DNA of 64,000 nt from NCBI RefSeq assembly GCF_036010665.1, contig NZ_CP108581.1:5885501-5949500 (forward strand), written 5' to 3'. This DNA is from Microbispora sp. NBC_01189. Its GTDB lineage: Bacteria; Actinomycetota; Actinomycetes; Streptosporangiales; Streptosporangiaceae. This document shows positions 55,370 to 64,000 of the stretch, piece after piece (within the stretch, counting starts at the first letter, position 1; each line of letters opens with the position of its first letter). Below the pieces are notes generated by a model. It was not told the DNA's origin, ran no database searches, and saw nothing but the letters and a program-made list of their open reading frames with translations. The position numbers and the translations under genes were made by a program.

Positions 55370-56668
55370 ATGGCTGTCCCACGGATTCTGATCGTCGGCG
55401 GCGGATACGTCGGCATGTACACCGCACTGCGCCTGCAGCGCAGACTCCGCCGGGGCGAGGCCCTCGTCACCGTCGCGGACCTCGACTCCTACATGACCTA
55501 CCAGCCCTTCCTGCCGGAGGCCGCGGCCGGCAACATCGAGGCCCGGCACGTCGTCGTCCCGCTCCGGCGGGTGCTGAACCGATGCCAGATCCTCAGTGGA
55601 CGGATCACCCAGGTACGGCTGGCCGACCGCAGGGCGGAGTTCGAGCCGCACGAGGGGCCCGCCCTCACCATCGCGTACGACTACCTGGTCATGGCGCCCG
55701 GATCGATCTCACGGCTCCTGCCGATACCCGGCCTGGCCGAGAACGGCATCGGGTTCAAGACCATCGAAGAGGCCATCGCGCTGCGCAACCACGTGCTCGG
55801 CAGGCTCGACGTGGCCGCGTCCACTCCCGACCCCGAGGTCCGGCGCAGGGCGCTGACCTTCGTCTTCGTCGGCGGGGGGTACGCCGGGGTGGAGGCCCTG
55901 GCGGAGCTGGAGGACATGGCCGCAGACGCCTGCAAGTACTTCGACGGGCTCAGCCGCGCCGACATGCGCTGGGTGCTCGTGGAGGCGACGGACCGCATCC
56001 TGCCCGAGGTGGGGCCCGACATGGGCAGGTGGACGGCCCAGCAGTTGCGTCAGCGGGGCATCGAGGTCCGCATGGGGACGATGCTGAAGTCGGCCGAGAG
56101 CTGCCACATCGTGCTCAGCGACGGCGAGGAGTTCGACACCGACACCCTCGTCTGGACCGCCGGCGTCAAGCCGCACCCGCTGGTCCGCGCCGGGGACCTG
56201 CCGGTCGACGAGAAGGGCCGGGTCAGGGTCGACGCCGGGATGCGCGTGCACGGGACCGACTTCGCCTTCGCCGCCGGCGACTGCGCCGCCGTCCCCGACC
56301 TCACCCGGCCGGGGGAGTTCTGCCCGCCCAACGCCCAGCACGCCGTACGGCAGGCCAGGACGCTGGCCGACAACGTGCTGGCGACGCTGCGCGGGCAGCC
56401 CCGGCGGCCGTACCGGCACAAGTACGCGGGGTCGGTGGCGAGCCTGGGGCTCTACAAGGGCGTGGCGCAGATCTACGGCCGGGAGCTCCGGGGGTTCCCC
56501 GCGTGGTTCATGCACCGCACCTATCACCTGACGCGGATGCCGACCTTCAACAGGAAGACGCGGATCGTCATGGACTGGACGCTCGGGATGTTCTTCCCCA
56601 GGGAGATCGTGTCGCTGGGGGCCATCGAGGAGCCGCGCAAGGAGTTCACCCTGTCGGCCCGCTCGTGA
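55370..56668 (+). CDS. ndh: Type II NADH dehydrogenase (NDH-2)
   Basis: 432 residues. Flavoprotein passing electrons from NADH to menaquinone without proton pumping. FAD motif ILIVGGGYVGMYTAL, NADH Rossmann motif FVFVGGGYAGVEALAELE, FAD-end motif FAAGDCAAVPD, quinone-side PPNAQHAVRQA. C-terminal amphipathic helices (DWTLGMFFPRE) peripherally bind the membrane. Starts 16 bases after the anti-sigma gene, so it may share that transcript. Confidence 0.93.
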   Translation: MAVPRILIVGGGYVGMYTALRLQRRLRRGEALVTVADLDSYMTYQPFLPEAAAGNIEARHVVVPLRRVLNRCQILSGRITQVRLADRRAEFEPHEGPALTIAYDYLVMAPGSISRLLPIPGLAENGIGFKTIEEAIALRNHVLGRLDVAASTPDPEVRRRALTFVFVGGGYAGVEALAELEDMAADACKYFDGLSRADMRWVLVEATDRILPEVGPDMGRWTAQQLRQRGIEVRMGTMLKSAESCHIVLSDGEEFDTDTLVWTAGVKPHPLVRAGDLPVDEKGRVRVDAGMRVHGTDFAFAAGDCAAVPDLTRPGEFCPPNAQHAVRQARTLADNVLATLRGQPRRPYRHKYAGSVASLGLYKGVAQIYGRELRGFPAWFMHRTYHLTRMPTFNRKTRIVMDWTLGMFFPREIVSLGAIEEPRKEFTLSARS

Positions 56669-56896
56669 CCGGGACCGTCGTGCCCGGCTGATCCGGTGGC
56701 GCGTACTCCGCGCTGACACAGGAGTGCCGCGTGACCAAGGCCCGGAGGTCACGCGGCACGTTCGTGGTGTTCGCGTTCGGTGCGGTTCCGCCTGTACGCG
56801 TCCTGCTCGTGCTTCCTGTGGTTCCGTTCGAGTGGGTCCCGCGGACCGGTTCCCGGGTGGGGTCCCGGTCCGGGGGACGCACGTCGCGGGGGAGGA
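56669..56896. other. Intergenic region
   Basis: 228 bases between convergent genes; no gene or clear terminator recognised. Confidence 0.4.
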
Positions 56897-57085
56897 TCAG
56901 CGGCGGACCCGCCCGCCGCGCCAGCTGCCGCGGTTGACGCCCGCGGTGCCGATGCCGGCCTGATGCAGGGCGAGCAGGCACAGGCCGAGGGCGATCAGCG
57001 CGGTCATGCCGATGCCGATACTCGCGTTGAGGAGGTCGAGGAGGAAGGCGATCCCGAAGACGATCGCCGCGGCGATGGCGAGCAT
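56897..57085 (-). CDS. Small two-helix membrane protein
   Basis: 62 residues. Two hydrophobic stretches (IAAAIVFGIAFLLDLLNAS and GMTALIALGLCLLALHQAG) and a short basic tail RGSWRGGRVRR. Not recognised beyond that. It follows the acidic repeat protein gene by 7 bases on the same strand, so it probably belongs to that three-gene unit (58747 to 56897). Confidence 0.7.
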   Translation of the reverse strand: MLAIAAAIVFGIAFLLDLLNASIGIGMTALIALGLCLLALHQAGIGTAGVNRGSWRGGRVRR

Positions 57086-57092
57086 TGTTACC

Positions 57093-58028
57093 TCACTTCC
57101 GGGTCAACTGGGCAAGTAGCGTGCGGTACTCGTGCAGGGCCAGGCGCAGCGCCTCGGTGTCGCCCCGCTCGTTGTCCTTCCACTGGCCGACCAATGCCTC
57201 ACGGCGGGAGGTGAAGGCCGACAGGGCCTCCTCCACCAGCGCGTCCGCCTGCTCGACCGACTGACGGGGATCGTCGACGAACCCCGACTTGACCTCACGC
57301 CACCGGCCTTCCAGCGCGTCGTCCAGAACGGCCGCCGTGCCTGAGGCGTTCGTGGTCGCGGCCGGGTAGGCCACCGGCCCGTCGAGGGTCCCGTCGGTGC
57401 CGGGGGTGGTGGCGGTGTCGAAGGCGCCGGCGGTGTCCGGCGTCGTGTCCGGCGTGGTGGCGTACGCGGTGTCCGGGGTGGCGGGGTAGGCGACCGGTCC
57501 GCCGGCGGTGGCGTCCGCGGACGTCAGGGCGTCCCGGTCCGCGGCGGGGGTGGTCCCGTCGTCGCCGGTCGGGTCACCCGCGACGAGGACGTCATCCTCG
57601 ACGCCGTCCCGGCGCGAGTCATGCGGCGACTCTTCGGACGACGTGAGGACGTCGTCGCCCGTCTGGCCGTGCGCGTCCCCGAAGCGGTCGTCGGCGCGGT
57701 CGTCGGCGCGGTCCGCTTCGTTCCTTTCCGCATAGTTCGCGAAGTCAGGGTCGTCGCCGGTGCCCCGCATCGTGCCGTCGCCGTACGCGGTGTCGTCGGT
57801 CGTGGTGTCCGTGGTGTCCGTGGTGTCCTGGACCGTGCCGTCCCGGTAGCCGGCGGTGTACGCGTCGCTGGGCGCGTAGACCGGGCCGGGACCCTCGTGC
57901 TCGTCCCGCCTGGTGTCATCGAGAGCCCGCTCGCGACGGGCCTCCTCCTCCAGGGGTTCGGGGGTCTCGGGAGTCGGCTGCTCGGCGACCTCGTCGCTCT
58001 GGTCGTACCGGTTCGTCCGCATGGTCAT
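57093..58028 (-). CDS. Acidic low-complexity protein with C-terminal helical domain shared with next gene
   Basis: 311 residues from ATG 58028. The first 230 residues are acidic and rich in Asp/Thr, with short internal repeats (DTTDTTDTTTD, ADRADDRADDR, TPDTAYATTPDTTPDT). The last 75 residues form a domain: WREVKSGFVDDPRQSVEQADALVEE ... RLALHEYRTLLAQL. The upstream membrane protein has a clearly related segment. No signal peptide. The start overlaps the upstream stop (ATGA). Confidence 0.75.
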   Translation of the reverse strand: MTMRTNRYDQSDEVAEQPTPETPEPLEEEARRERALDDTRRDEHEGPGPVYAPSDAYTAGYRDGTVQDTTDTTDTTTDDTAYGDGTMRGTGDDPDFANYAERNEADRADDRADDRFGDAHGQTGDDVLTSSEESPHDSRRDGVEDDVLVAGDPTGDDGTTPAADRDALTSADATAGGPVAYPATPDTAYATTPDTTPDTAGAFDTATTPGTDGTLDGPVAYPAATTNASGTAAVLDDALEGRWREVKSGFVDDPRQSVEQADALVEEALSAFTSRREALVGQWKDNERGDTEALRLALHEYRTLLAQLTRK

Positions 58029-58747
58029 CGCCCCGCATTCCGTACGTCGGTCCGGTGGCCGTTCACCGGGACGCCGTTGTAATCGTCGTGATCGTCGGTC
58101 GTGTAGGCGGTGCCGTTCCGCGCGGCGCCGTCGCTGTCCACGTGGTCGTCTGCGCTGTCCACGTGGCCGTTCAGGTGGTCGTTCGTGTGGCCGTTCACGG
58201 GAGCGTCGGCGCCGTCGCCGTCGCCTAGAAGCTCCTGGAACAGCGCCCGGTAGTGGACCATCGCCTGGCGAAGCTCTTCGGTGGTGGCGTCCTGGCGGGC
58301 GGCCCGGGTGCTGATCTCGTGGGCGTTGCGGTAGTGGTCCAGAGTGGTCGAGTGGGCCACCGACAGGTCGCTCAGCCGCTGCTCGAAGTCGTCGGTCGGG
58401 TAGCCGCGCGCCGCCATGACCGCGGTGACCAGGGCGTCGGCCTCGGTGACGGCGAATCCGGGAGCGTCGACGAAGTGCTCCTGCACGTCGGTCCACTTCC
58501 GCGAGTACTCGTCCCGGGTGTTCGGGTCGAGCGGGCGGATGTCCAGCTCGGCGTGGCGCTCCTCGCGGGCGCGCAGTTCGTGCTCGGCCTCCTTGCGGCT
58601 GTCGCTCTCCCGTACGGCCCGGTCGTACTCGGGGCCGAACCGGTCCTGCAGTTGGCGCCGGCGGTTGCGCGCCGACACCAGGTAGCCGACTGCCAGGATC
58701 ACCAGCACGGCGACGATCGCGACGGCCACCCATGCCACGGCGGTCAT
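58025..58747 (-). CDS. Membrane-anchored paralogue of the acidic protein
   Basis: 240 residues. One N-terminal helix (VAWVAVAIVAVLVILAVGYL), a coiled coil (about 28-70), then WTDVQEHFVDAPGFAVTEADALVTAV ... ELRQAMVHYRALFQELL, the same domain as in the downstream gene. An Asn/His/Asp-rich tail follows (VNGHTNDHLNGHVD). Similar proteins are widespread in Streptosporangiaceae-type genomes as hypothetical proteins; function unknown. First gene of a coupled three-gene unit. Confidence 0.78.
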   Translation of the reverse strand: MTAVAWVAVAIVAVLVILAVGYLVSARNRRRQLQDRFGPEYDRAVRESDSRKEAEHELRAREERHAELDIRPLDPNTRDEYSRKWTDVQEHFVDAPGFAVTEADALVTAVMAARGYPTDDFEQRLSDLSVAHSTTLDHYRNAHEISTRAARQDATTEELRQAMVHYRALFQELLGDGDGADAPVNGHTNDHLNGHVDSADDHVDSDGAARNGTAYTTDDHDDYNGVPVNGHRTDVRNAGR

Positions 58748-58865
58748 ATCTGCCTCCAGGGGTGAGTGCGTTGTTCATCCGCACTGCCCGGGAATACGCG
58801 CTTCACGCATTGCGTAATCGTGGATTCTGCGGGTAATGGGCCGTTGACCAGCAGAGGAGGTTGCC

Positions 58866-59216
58866 ATGGGCTTCGGGGCCAGTCTCGCCTTCATCGCGGT
58901 CGGCGCGGTTCTCGCGTTCGCCGTGAAATGGGACGTTCCTGGAATCGACCTGCAGATGATCGGGTGGATTCTCATGCTCGTGGGCATCGCCGGCATGGTG
59001 CTCACCAGTCGCTACACCCGCCGGCCGGGGATGGCCGAGGAGACGGTGGCGACCATCGAGCCGGACACGATGTACACCGTTGATCCGGCGGCGGAGCCGC
59101 ACACCCACGTGCGCGAGACCGAGACGCACAGCACCGTCCACCCGACCGTCCACCCGGGGGAGCGCCGCGTACACGTGCGCGAGGAGACCACGCCCCTTCC
59201 GCGCGACGGCGTCTGA
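58866..59216 (+). CDS. DUF6458-family small membrane protein
   Basis: 116 residues. Two helices with the family pattern: GFGASLAFIAVGAVLAFAV and MIGWILMLVGIAGMVL, then a polar tail with a small repeat (TVHPTVHPGE) and REETT. ATG 58866 with AGGAGG upstream (58856). Common in actinobacteria; role unknown, presumed envelope. Confidence 0.85.
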   Translation: MGFGASLAFIAVGAVLAFAVKWDVPGIDLQMIGWILMLVGIAGMVLTSRYTRRPGMAEETVATIEPDTMYTVDPAAEPHTHVRETETHSTVHPTVHPGERRVHVREETTPLPRDGV

Positions 59217-59305
59217 GCCGTACGCGGAGGGTCCGCCGGAACGTGTCCGCGGATGTGCGGATGTCACCGCCCGCCTGTTTGTTTCTCCAGGGCCAGGCGG
59301 GTCGC

Positions 59306-59752
59306 TCAGCGGGCCTGGCCCGTCGCCTCCCGGGCCTGCTCGGTGGCCTGGCGGGCCTCGGCGAGGACCTGGGCGACGTGGGAGCCGGCTCCGGCGGGCA
59401 CCTCGTGGAAACCCCGCTCGGGGTCGTAGGCGATGTCGAGTCCGTTGTCCACCAGCCGGGTGGCCCACCGTACGGCGGTGTTGAGCTTGTCCGCAGGGAT
59501 GTGGCGGCCCTGGGCCACGGCGGAGAGATTGCGCAGGTTGGTGGCCGGGCCGCTCTGACTGTGCGCACGCCTGAGCGTCCACGGCAGGGCCCGGCTGTGG
59601 TCCGTCATGCGCTTCGACAGCCCCGCCGCTCGCTTCGCCTGCAGAATGCCGGACTCCGTCACGCCGAAGTGGTCGGCGAGGCGTGCGTTCGTCCATCCCT
59701 CAGCGGCCAGCCGCGCGAGCTCCTCCTGGTCGATGCGCGTCTTCCTCCCCAT
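59306..59752 (-). CDS. Small helix-turn-helix protein
   Basis: 148 residues from ATG 59752. N-terminal helix-turn-helix (IDQEELARLAAEGWTNARLADHFGVTESGILQAKRAAG) with basic following region, helical C-terminus with EARQATEQAREATGQAR. Looks like a regulator or phage-type DNA-binding protein; target unknown. Lies between DUF6458 and the tRNA gene, convergent with the former. Confidence 0.6.
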   Translation of the reverse strand: MGRKTRIDQEELARLAAEGWTNARLADHFGVTESGILQAKRAAGLSKRMTDHSRALPWTLRRAHSQSGPATNLRNLSAVAQGRHIPADKLNTAVRWATRLVDNGLDIAYDPERGFHEVPAGAGSHVAQVLAEARQATEQAREATGQAR

Positions 59753-59843
59753 GATCACCAGCCTAGGCCGACCCGGCCGGTCATGTACGCAGACGGCCGG
59801 AAACTGCGCTAAGGTTTGCATGTGCTCAGGGAGACCAGGGCAA

Positions 59844-59917
<74 letters not shown>

Positions 59918-60219
59918 CAGAGTTTTAGCAGGTCAGGGCCTAGATCTCTTCAGTGAGACGGGCTCTTTTCTGTTGCTGAGTGACTAACTGAGTGACTGTC
60001 GTCGATGACGCGGAACCGGGTGTCAGTCGGCCTGAATCCCCGCCGAATTTTGGGGCTCCGGTCGTAGCCGCCGCCTCCCCGGCAGCCTGGCTACCCACGG
60101 CCGGGGAGACGATGCTCTCGTATAAATGGGCGGCAGGTCGAGAAGTTTGATCATGGTGACAGCGATCTCTCGGCCCTCAGGTCGTGCAGCAGTGAACCGC
60201 CCCGGCTTTGGTGGGGACC
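59918..60219. other. Post-tRNA region, no gene
   Basis: 302 bases of lower GC with no supported gene; includes the near repeat GAGTGACTAACTGAGTGACTG at about 59977-59997. Possibly the scar of an integrated element. Confidence 0.35.
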
Positions 60220-60521
60220 TCAGGGGTTAATTCCAGCGGGTTCGCTGGGGTGGTGTAGAGCGTAGTAGAGGGCTTCGTACTCATCCGGCGGGATGGTGCC
60301 GATGGAGGAGTGCAGGCGGGCGGTGTTGAACCACTCGACCCATTCGGCGGTGGCCAGTTCCACCTCGGCCAGGCTGCGCCACGGCCCGCGGGGTGTGATC
60401 AGAGCTTCGCGGCGACAGCGTTGATCGCCGCCCACTCGGTCGGGTAGTCCGGACGGACCTCGGCGACCATCCGCACCGCGCGCTTACGCAGCTCTGCGGG
60501 ATAGGGGGACTTGGCTGCCAT
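60220..60521 (-). pseudogene. IS3-family remnant: OrfA start joined to OrfB end
   Basis: From ATG 60521: MAAKSPYPAELRKRAVRMVAE and RPDYPTEWAAINAVAAKL are the first 42 residues of an IS3 OrfA (HTH start), then a stop near 60403. Overlapping in another frame comes RGPWRSLAEVELATAEWVEWFNT and RLHSSIGTIPPDEYEAL, the last part of the OrfB integrase core with its DDE glutamate region. Everything between is deleted, so about 300 of the expected 1,200 bases remain. Confidence 0.85.
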
Positions 60522-60575
60522 GACTCGATCCTCTCAAGGGAACGAGCCTCCATCGAAGCCGGAGCGCTTCATCTT

Positions 60576-60794
60576 CCCGGCTGGCGAACGCTCGTGGCGC
60601 TCGGCGTGGTGTGCACGGGCTTCACCCTCGTGCTGTTCTACACACTGATCGCACGCAGCGGACCGGCGCACGCGGCGTTGGCGTTCTACCCTTCGCCGGG
60701 CTTCGCCGTGCTCTTCGGAACCTTGCTGCTGCGGGAGTCGCTGACGCCGGTGGCCTTGTTCGGTCTGGTCGCGATCGTGGTCGGTGTCGCCTGA
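60576..60794 (+). pseudogene. EamA/DMT transporter, C-terminal remnant
   Basis: The last two helices and linker of a drug/metabolite transporter: WRTLVALGVVCTGFTLVLFYTLIAR, AALAFYPSPGFAVLFGTLLLRESLTP and LFGLVAIVVGVA. The open frame has no start; IS3 sequence abuts it upstream, so insertion followed by deletion removed the rest. Confidence 0.75.
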
Positions 60795-60867
60795 CGAGCA
60801 GGACGGACTTCTGAGTGGATGCCGTGCTCCGCTCACAGACGCATCCCTCCTGACTTTGGTTACCCAC

Positions 60868-60988
60868 GCTTGGCGACTGGGCGCCGGCGTGTCACCGACG
60901 CCGAGCTAACCGAGGACTACAGCGGCGTCCTGCTCGCCTTCACCCCCGCCCCCGGCTTCCGCCGGACCGGGCGCCTCCGGCGGGTGTG
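60868..60988 (+). pseudogene. C39-like peptidase, C-terminal fragment (plus strand)
   Basis: Reads TGRRRVTDAELTEDYSGVLLAFTPAPGFRR and stops at 60988. The pattern D-x-x-F/Y-x-G-V-L-L-x-F-x-P-G is that of the end of the C39 peptidase domain found in bacteriocin/RiPP exporters. It continues logically from the fragment on the opposite strand. Confidence 0.5.
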
Positions 60989-60999
60989 ACGCCGCCGCT

Positions 61000-61130
61000 G
61001 GGCCCGCGGTTCTCGACGACGACATAGTGGTTGCCCTTCCAGTGCGCGATCGCCGGGAGCGGCGCGTGCGCCAGCCCGTCCACGGGCAGGGAGAAGGCTC
61101 GCGCCGCCAGCCCCGGCCGCGGAGATCGTC
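61000..61130 (-). pseudogene. C39-like peptidase, catalytic His fragment (minus strand)
   Basis: On the minus strand reads RAFSLPVDGLAHAPLPAIAHWKGNHYVVVENRG. The segment PAIAHW-x-GNH-[YF]-VVV carries the catalytic His of C39 leader peptidases. The matching C-terminal piece lies just next to it on the plus strand, as if an inversion cut the gene. Frame is open only over this short stretch. Confidence 0.5.
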
Positions 61131-61502
61131 AAGGCCTCCGCCCGCGGAAGATGCCCTGCTCGGGGTGGTTCAGGAAGCGTTCGAGGGCCTCCCGCATCGG
61201 TCGGTCCGCGAGGGCGAGGTGGTGGTGATGCACTCAGGGCTGTACGAGGCGGGGCACAGATGTTAAAACACGGTTAAATCGTCTTGACGATACGAAAGTC
61301 GGCAACCTGGCGACGAAATGAGCCCTGCGGAGCGACGAAAGGCCGAGTTGTTGGCACACCTCCGGCCGATCTCCTTCGCATCACCCGCACCCCAACCATC
61401 CGTGCACCCCCCACTACCCCGGCACCTCTCGCAGTACCCCGGCAACAGCGCGGCGGCGCGCCGCCTTGCCTGGCTTAACCCCCCAAGTCAGGAAGGACCC
61501 CG
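61131..61502. other. Upstream region of the sugar dehydrogenase gene
   Basis: About 370 bases with no convincing gene. An AT-richer block at 61260-61320 is the likely promoter zone; the ribosome site AGGAAGGA lies at 61490-61497. Confidence 0.4.
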
Positions 61503-64000
61503 ATGTCACCACATCCTCGGCCGTGGATGAGGCTGCTCACCACGATGTCGCTGGTCGCCAGTGGAGCGGCGGTCGCCGTGGCGACCGGCCCGGCGGCCCA
61601 CGCCTCCACCATTCCCGCCTCCGACTACCAGCAGATCTCCCTCGCCAGCGGCGGCGCGGAGCTCGGCGAGCCCATGTCCCTCGCCGTGCTGCCCGACCGC
61701 TCGGTCATCCACACGGCCCGTGACGGCACGGTCCGGGTCACCGACGCTGCCGGCAACACCAAGCAGGCCGGCAAGCTCAATGTCTACACCCACGACGAAG
61801 AGGGGCTCCAAGGTGTCGCCGTCGACCCGGGCTTCGCGACCAACCGCTATGTCTGGCTGTACTACTCTCCCACCCTGAGCACGCCCGGAGGCGACGCGCC
61901 GACCACCGGCACCCAGGCGCAGTTCGACCAGTGGAAGGGCAACCTGAACCTGTCCCGGTTCACCCTGAACGCCGACAACACGCTCAACATGGCGAGTGAG
62001 AAGGTCGTGCTCCAGGTCCCAAACGACCGCGGGCAGTGCTGCCACGTCGGCGGCGACATCGACTTCGACGCGGCGGGCAACCTATACCTCACCACAGGTG
62101 ACGACACCAACCCGTTCGATTCCGCCGGGTACGCGCCCCTGGACGAGCGGACCGACCGCAACCCGCAGTTCGACGCGCAGCGGTCCTCGGGCAACACCAA
62201 CGACCTGCGGGGCAAGCTCCTGCGGATCCACCCGGAGGCCAACGGCACCTACACCATCCCGTCGGGGAACCTGTTCGCCCCCGGGACGGCGAAGACCCGG
62301 CCCGAGATCTACGCCATGGGCTTCCGCAACCCGTTCCGCATGTCGGTCGACAAGGCCACGGGCATCGTCTACCTGGGCGACTACGGCCCCGACGCCGGAG
62401 GCACCGACGCCACTCGCGGTCCCGGCGGGCAGGTCGAGTTCAACCGGATCACCGGTCCGGGCAACTACGGCTGGCCGTACTGCACCGGCACCAACACCGC
62501 GTCCGAGACCTACGGCGAGTGGACCTTCCCCAGCGGTCCCTCCCTCGGCAAGTACAACTGCGCGGGCGGCCCGGCCAACAACTCCTTCCGGAACACCGGC
62601 CTGACCACGCTGCCCGCGGCCAAGCCGAGCTGGATCAAGTACGGCGGTGATTCGGGTTCCCCGCCGGAGTTCGGCAGCGGCTCGGAGTCGCCGATGGGCG
62701 GCCCGGTCTACCGGTACAACGCCTCGCTCAACTCCAGCGTCAAGTTCCCGCAGTCGCTCGACGGCAGGTTCTTCGCGGGGGAGTACGGCCGTAAGTGGAT
62801 CAAGGCGATCGAGGTCAAGGCCGACGGCACGTACGGTGACATCGGGGCGTTCCCCTGGACCGGCACGCAGGTCATGGACATGGCCTTCGGCCCCGACGGT
62901 GCGTTGTATGTGCTCGACTACGGCACGGGCAGCAACAACCAGGCCCTCTGGAGAGTCGAGTACATCGGAGGGACCAACCGCAACCCGATCGCGAAGGCGT
63001 CGGCCGACAAGACGTCCGGACCGGCTCCGCTTGCGGTGACGTTCTCCTCGGCGGGCAGTTCCGACCCCGAGGGCGGCGCGCTGACCTACTCATGGAACTT
63101 CGGCGACGGCACCACCTCCACCGCGGCCAACCCGAGCAAGACCTACACCACCAAGGGCACCTACACGGCCACGCTCACCGTCAGGGACCCCCAGGGGCTG
63201 ACCGGGTCCGCGAACGTCATCATCACCGTGGGCAACACCGCGCCGACGGTGGCGCTGGCCCAGCCGGGGGACGGCCAGCTGTTCTCCTTCGGTGACACCG
63301 TGCCCTTCCAGGTCAACGTGAGCGACCCGGAGGACGGCACGATCGACTGCTCGAAGGTGACGGTTACCTACTTCCTCGGCCACGACAGCCACCGACACCA
63401 GATCACCTCGAAGACCGGCTGCACGGGCTCCATCGCGGTGCCGGTCGACGGTGAGCACGACACCGCGGCGAATATCTACGGTGTCTTCGAGGCGTCCTAC
63501 ACCGACAAGGGCGGCCTGACCTCCACCAGTGCCCGCACACTCCAGCCGCGGCACCGGCAGGCCGAGCACTTCTCGGCGCAGTCGGGCATCCAGCTCGCCG
63601 ACCACACCTCGGCGGAGGGCGCCAAGACGGTGGGCTACATCGACAACGGCGACTGGATCTCCTTCACGCCGTACAACCTGAGTAATGCCACCAGCATGAC
63701 GGCCAGGGTCTCCTCGGCGGGCTCCGGCGGCACGCTCGAGGTGCGGGCCGGGTCGGCGACCGGCACACTGCTGGGATCGGCGGCCGTCGCGAGCACCGGC
63801 AGCTGGGACACCTTCGTCAATGTCACCGTGCCCATCAGCAACGCGCCGAGCGGCACGACCACGCTCTACCTGGTGTTCAAGGGCGGTTCGGGCAACCTGT
63901 TCGACCTCGACGCCTTCACCTTCAACACCGGCACCAGCCAGACGGTCGAGGGCGAGGCGTACACGTCGCAGTCCGGCGTGCAGCCGGCCGGCCATGCGGG
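61503..64000 (+). CDS. Secreted PQQ-type sugar dehydrogenase with PKD and CBM6 modules (3' end cut)
   Basis: At least 832 residues; the frame runs off the window. Signal peptide (LLTTMSLVASGAAVAVATG, cut near AHA). A six-bladed glucose/sorbosone dehydrogenase-type propeller follows (about 40-490; DEEGLQGVAVDP, CCHVGGDIDFDAAGNLYLTTGDD, YAMGFRNPFRM, MDMAFGPDGALYVLDYG). A PKD domain (about 497-580; YSWNFGDGTTS), a further Ig-like segment and a CBM6 domain (about 680-815; AEHFSAQSGIQ, YIDNGDWISF) come next; a second CBM begins at the edge (VEGEAYTSQSG). Oxidises extracellular sugars on a bound polysaccharide; PQQ use is assumed. Confidence 0.88.
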   Translation, partial: MSPHPRPWMRLLTTMSLVASGAAVAVATGPAAHASTIPASDYQQISLASGGAELGEPMSLAVLPDRSVIHTARDGTVRVTDAAGNTKQAGKLNVYTHDEEGLQGVAVDPGFATNRYVWLYYSPTLSTPGGDAPTTGTQAQFDQWKGNLNLSRFTLNADNTLNMASEKVVLQVPNDRGQCCHVGGDIDFDAAGNLYLTTGDDTNPFDSAGYAPLDERTDRNPQFDAQRSSGNTNDLRGKLLRIHPEANGTYTIPSGNLFAPGTAKTRPEIYAMGFRNPFRMSVDKATGIVYLGDYGPDAGGTDATRGPGGQVEFNRITGPGNYGWPYCTGTNTASETYGEWTFPSGPSLGKYNCAGGPANNSFRNTGLTTLPAAKPSWIKYGGDSGSPPEFGSGSESPMGGPVYRYNASLNSSVKFPQSLDGRFFAGEYGRKWIKAIEVKADGTYGDIGAFPWTGTQVMDMAFGPDGALYVLDYGTGSNNQALWRVEYIGGTNRNPIAKASADKTSGPAPLAVTFSSAGSSDPEGGALTYSWNFGDGTTSTAANPSKTYTTKGTYTATLTVRDPQGLTGSANVIITVGNTAPTVALAQPGDGQLFSFGDTVPFQVNVSDPEDGTIDCSKVTVTYFLGHDSHRHQITSKTGCTGSIAVPVDGEHDTAANIYGVFEASYTDKGGLTSTSARTLQPRHRQAEHFSAQSGIQLADHTSAEGAKTVGYIDNGDWISFTPYNLSNATSMTARVSSAGSGGTLEVRAGSATGTLLGSAAVASTGSWDTFVNVTVPISNAPSGTTTLYLVFKGGSGNLFDLDAFTFNTGTSQTVEGEAYTSQSGVQPAGHA

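Overview
The window is high-GC, with densely packed genes, many GTG/TTG starts, sigF-type partner switching, an ANTAR-domain protein, F420-type and DUF6458 genes, 4'-phosphopantetheinyl transferase and many secreted modular proteins. This points to a filamentous actinomycete, probably in or near Streptosporangiaceae; the family assignment is an inference from protein flavour only. 

Layout. 1-3.6 kb: chromosomal housekeeping genes (end of a CDF cation transporter, PPTase, Xaa-Pro aminopeptidase, CBS protein, Smr protein). 3.6-17.9 kb: a mobile, decayed island. It starts with a frameshifted integrase tail and a twice-frameshifted IS66 transposase. Next is a giant secreted DNRLRE/DUF4082 protein whose NucA/NucB nuclease end is now out of frame, followed by a DUF6461 gene that may be its immunity partner. 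Last come an IS1380 transposase split by a complete group II intron, an N-truncated IS4 transposase and the tail of a MarR-like gene. 18-20.4 kb: dhaM-dhaL-dhaK, with dhaK frameshifted. 20.6-22.5 kb: a cyclase-like minigene coupled to a ThDP enzyme. 

22.5-30 kb is the most interesting region: a three-gene operon on the minus strand encodes a protein with ten tandem CGNAGAS heptads plus a Cys-rich segment, a HopA1/class V lyase-like protein, and a fused RRE-like/kinase/LanC enzyme. A large LuxR-type (LAL) regulator diverges from it. This looks like a lanthionine-forming system acting on an unusual repeat substrate. 

30-43 kb: secreted M4 protease, flavin/F420 oxidoreductase, secreted ThuA protein, lipoprotein, ROK regulator, CBS protein, several gene stubs (RsbQ-like hydrolase, beta-lactamase-like hydrolase, internally deleted XRE regulator), an alcohol dehydrogenase, and an HxlR regulator divergent from an MFS exporter with a clear 19-bp inverted-repeat operator. 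43-44.3 kb: a Phd/RelE toxin-antitoxin relic fused into decayed PH-like membrane sequence. 44.4-48.2 kb: proline catabolism (putB-pruA with a divergent PucR regulator). 48.2-50.6 kb: GH16-like lipoprotein and a glycosyltransferase. 

50.8-55.4 kb: a stress-signalling module (PAS-GAF-SpoIIE phosphatase, GAF-ANTAR protein, STAS antagonist, SigF-type sigma factor, RsbW-like ATPase), followed by a type II NADH dehydrogenase. 57-59.8 kb: paralogous envelope proteins, DUF6458 and a small DNA-binding protein. 59.84-61.3 kb: tRNA-Pro(GGG) followed by scrambled remnants (IS3, EamA transporter, C39-like peptidase pieces in opposite orientations). From 61.5 kb to the window end: a secreted PQQ-type sugar dehydrogenase with PKD and CBM6 modules, cut by the window edge.
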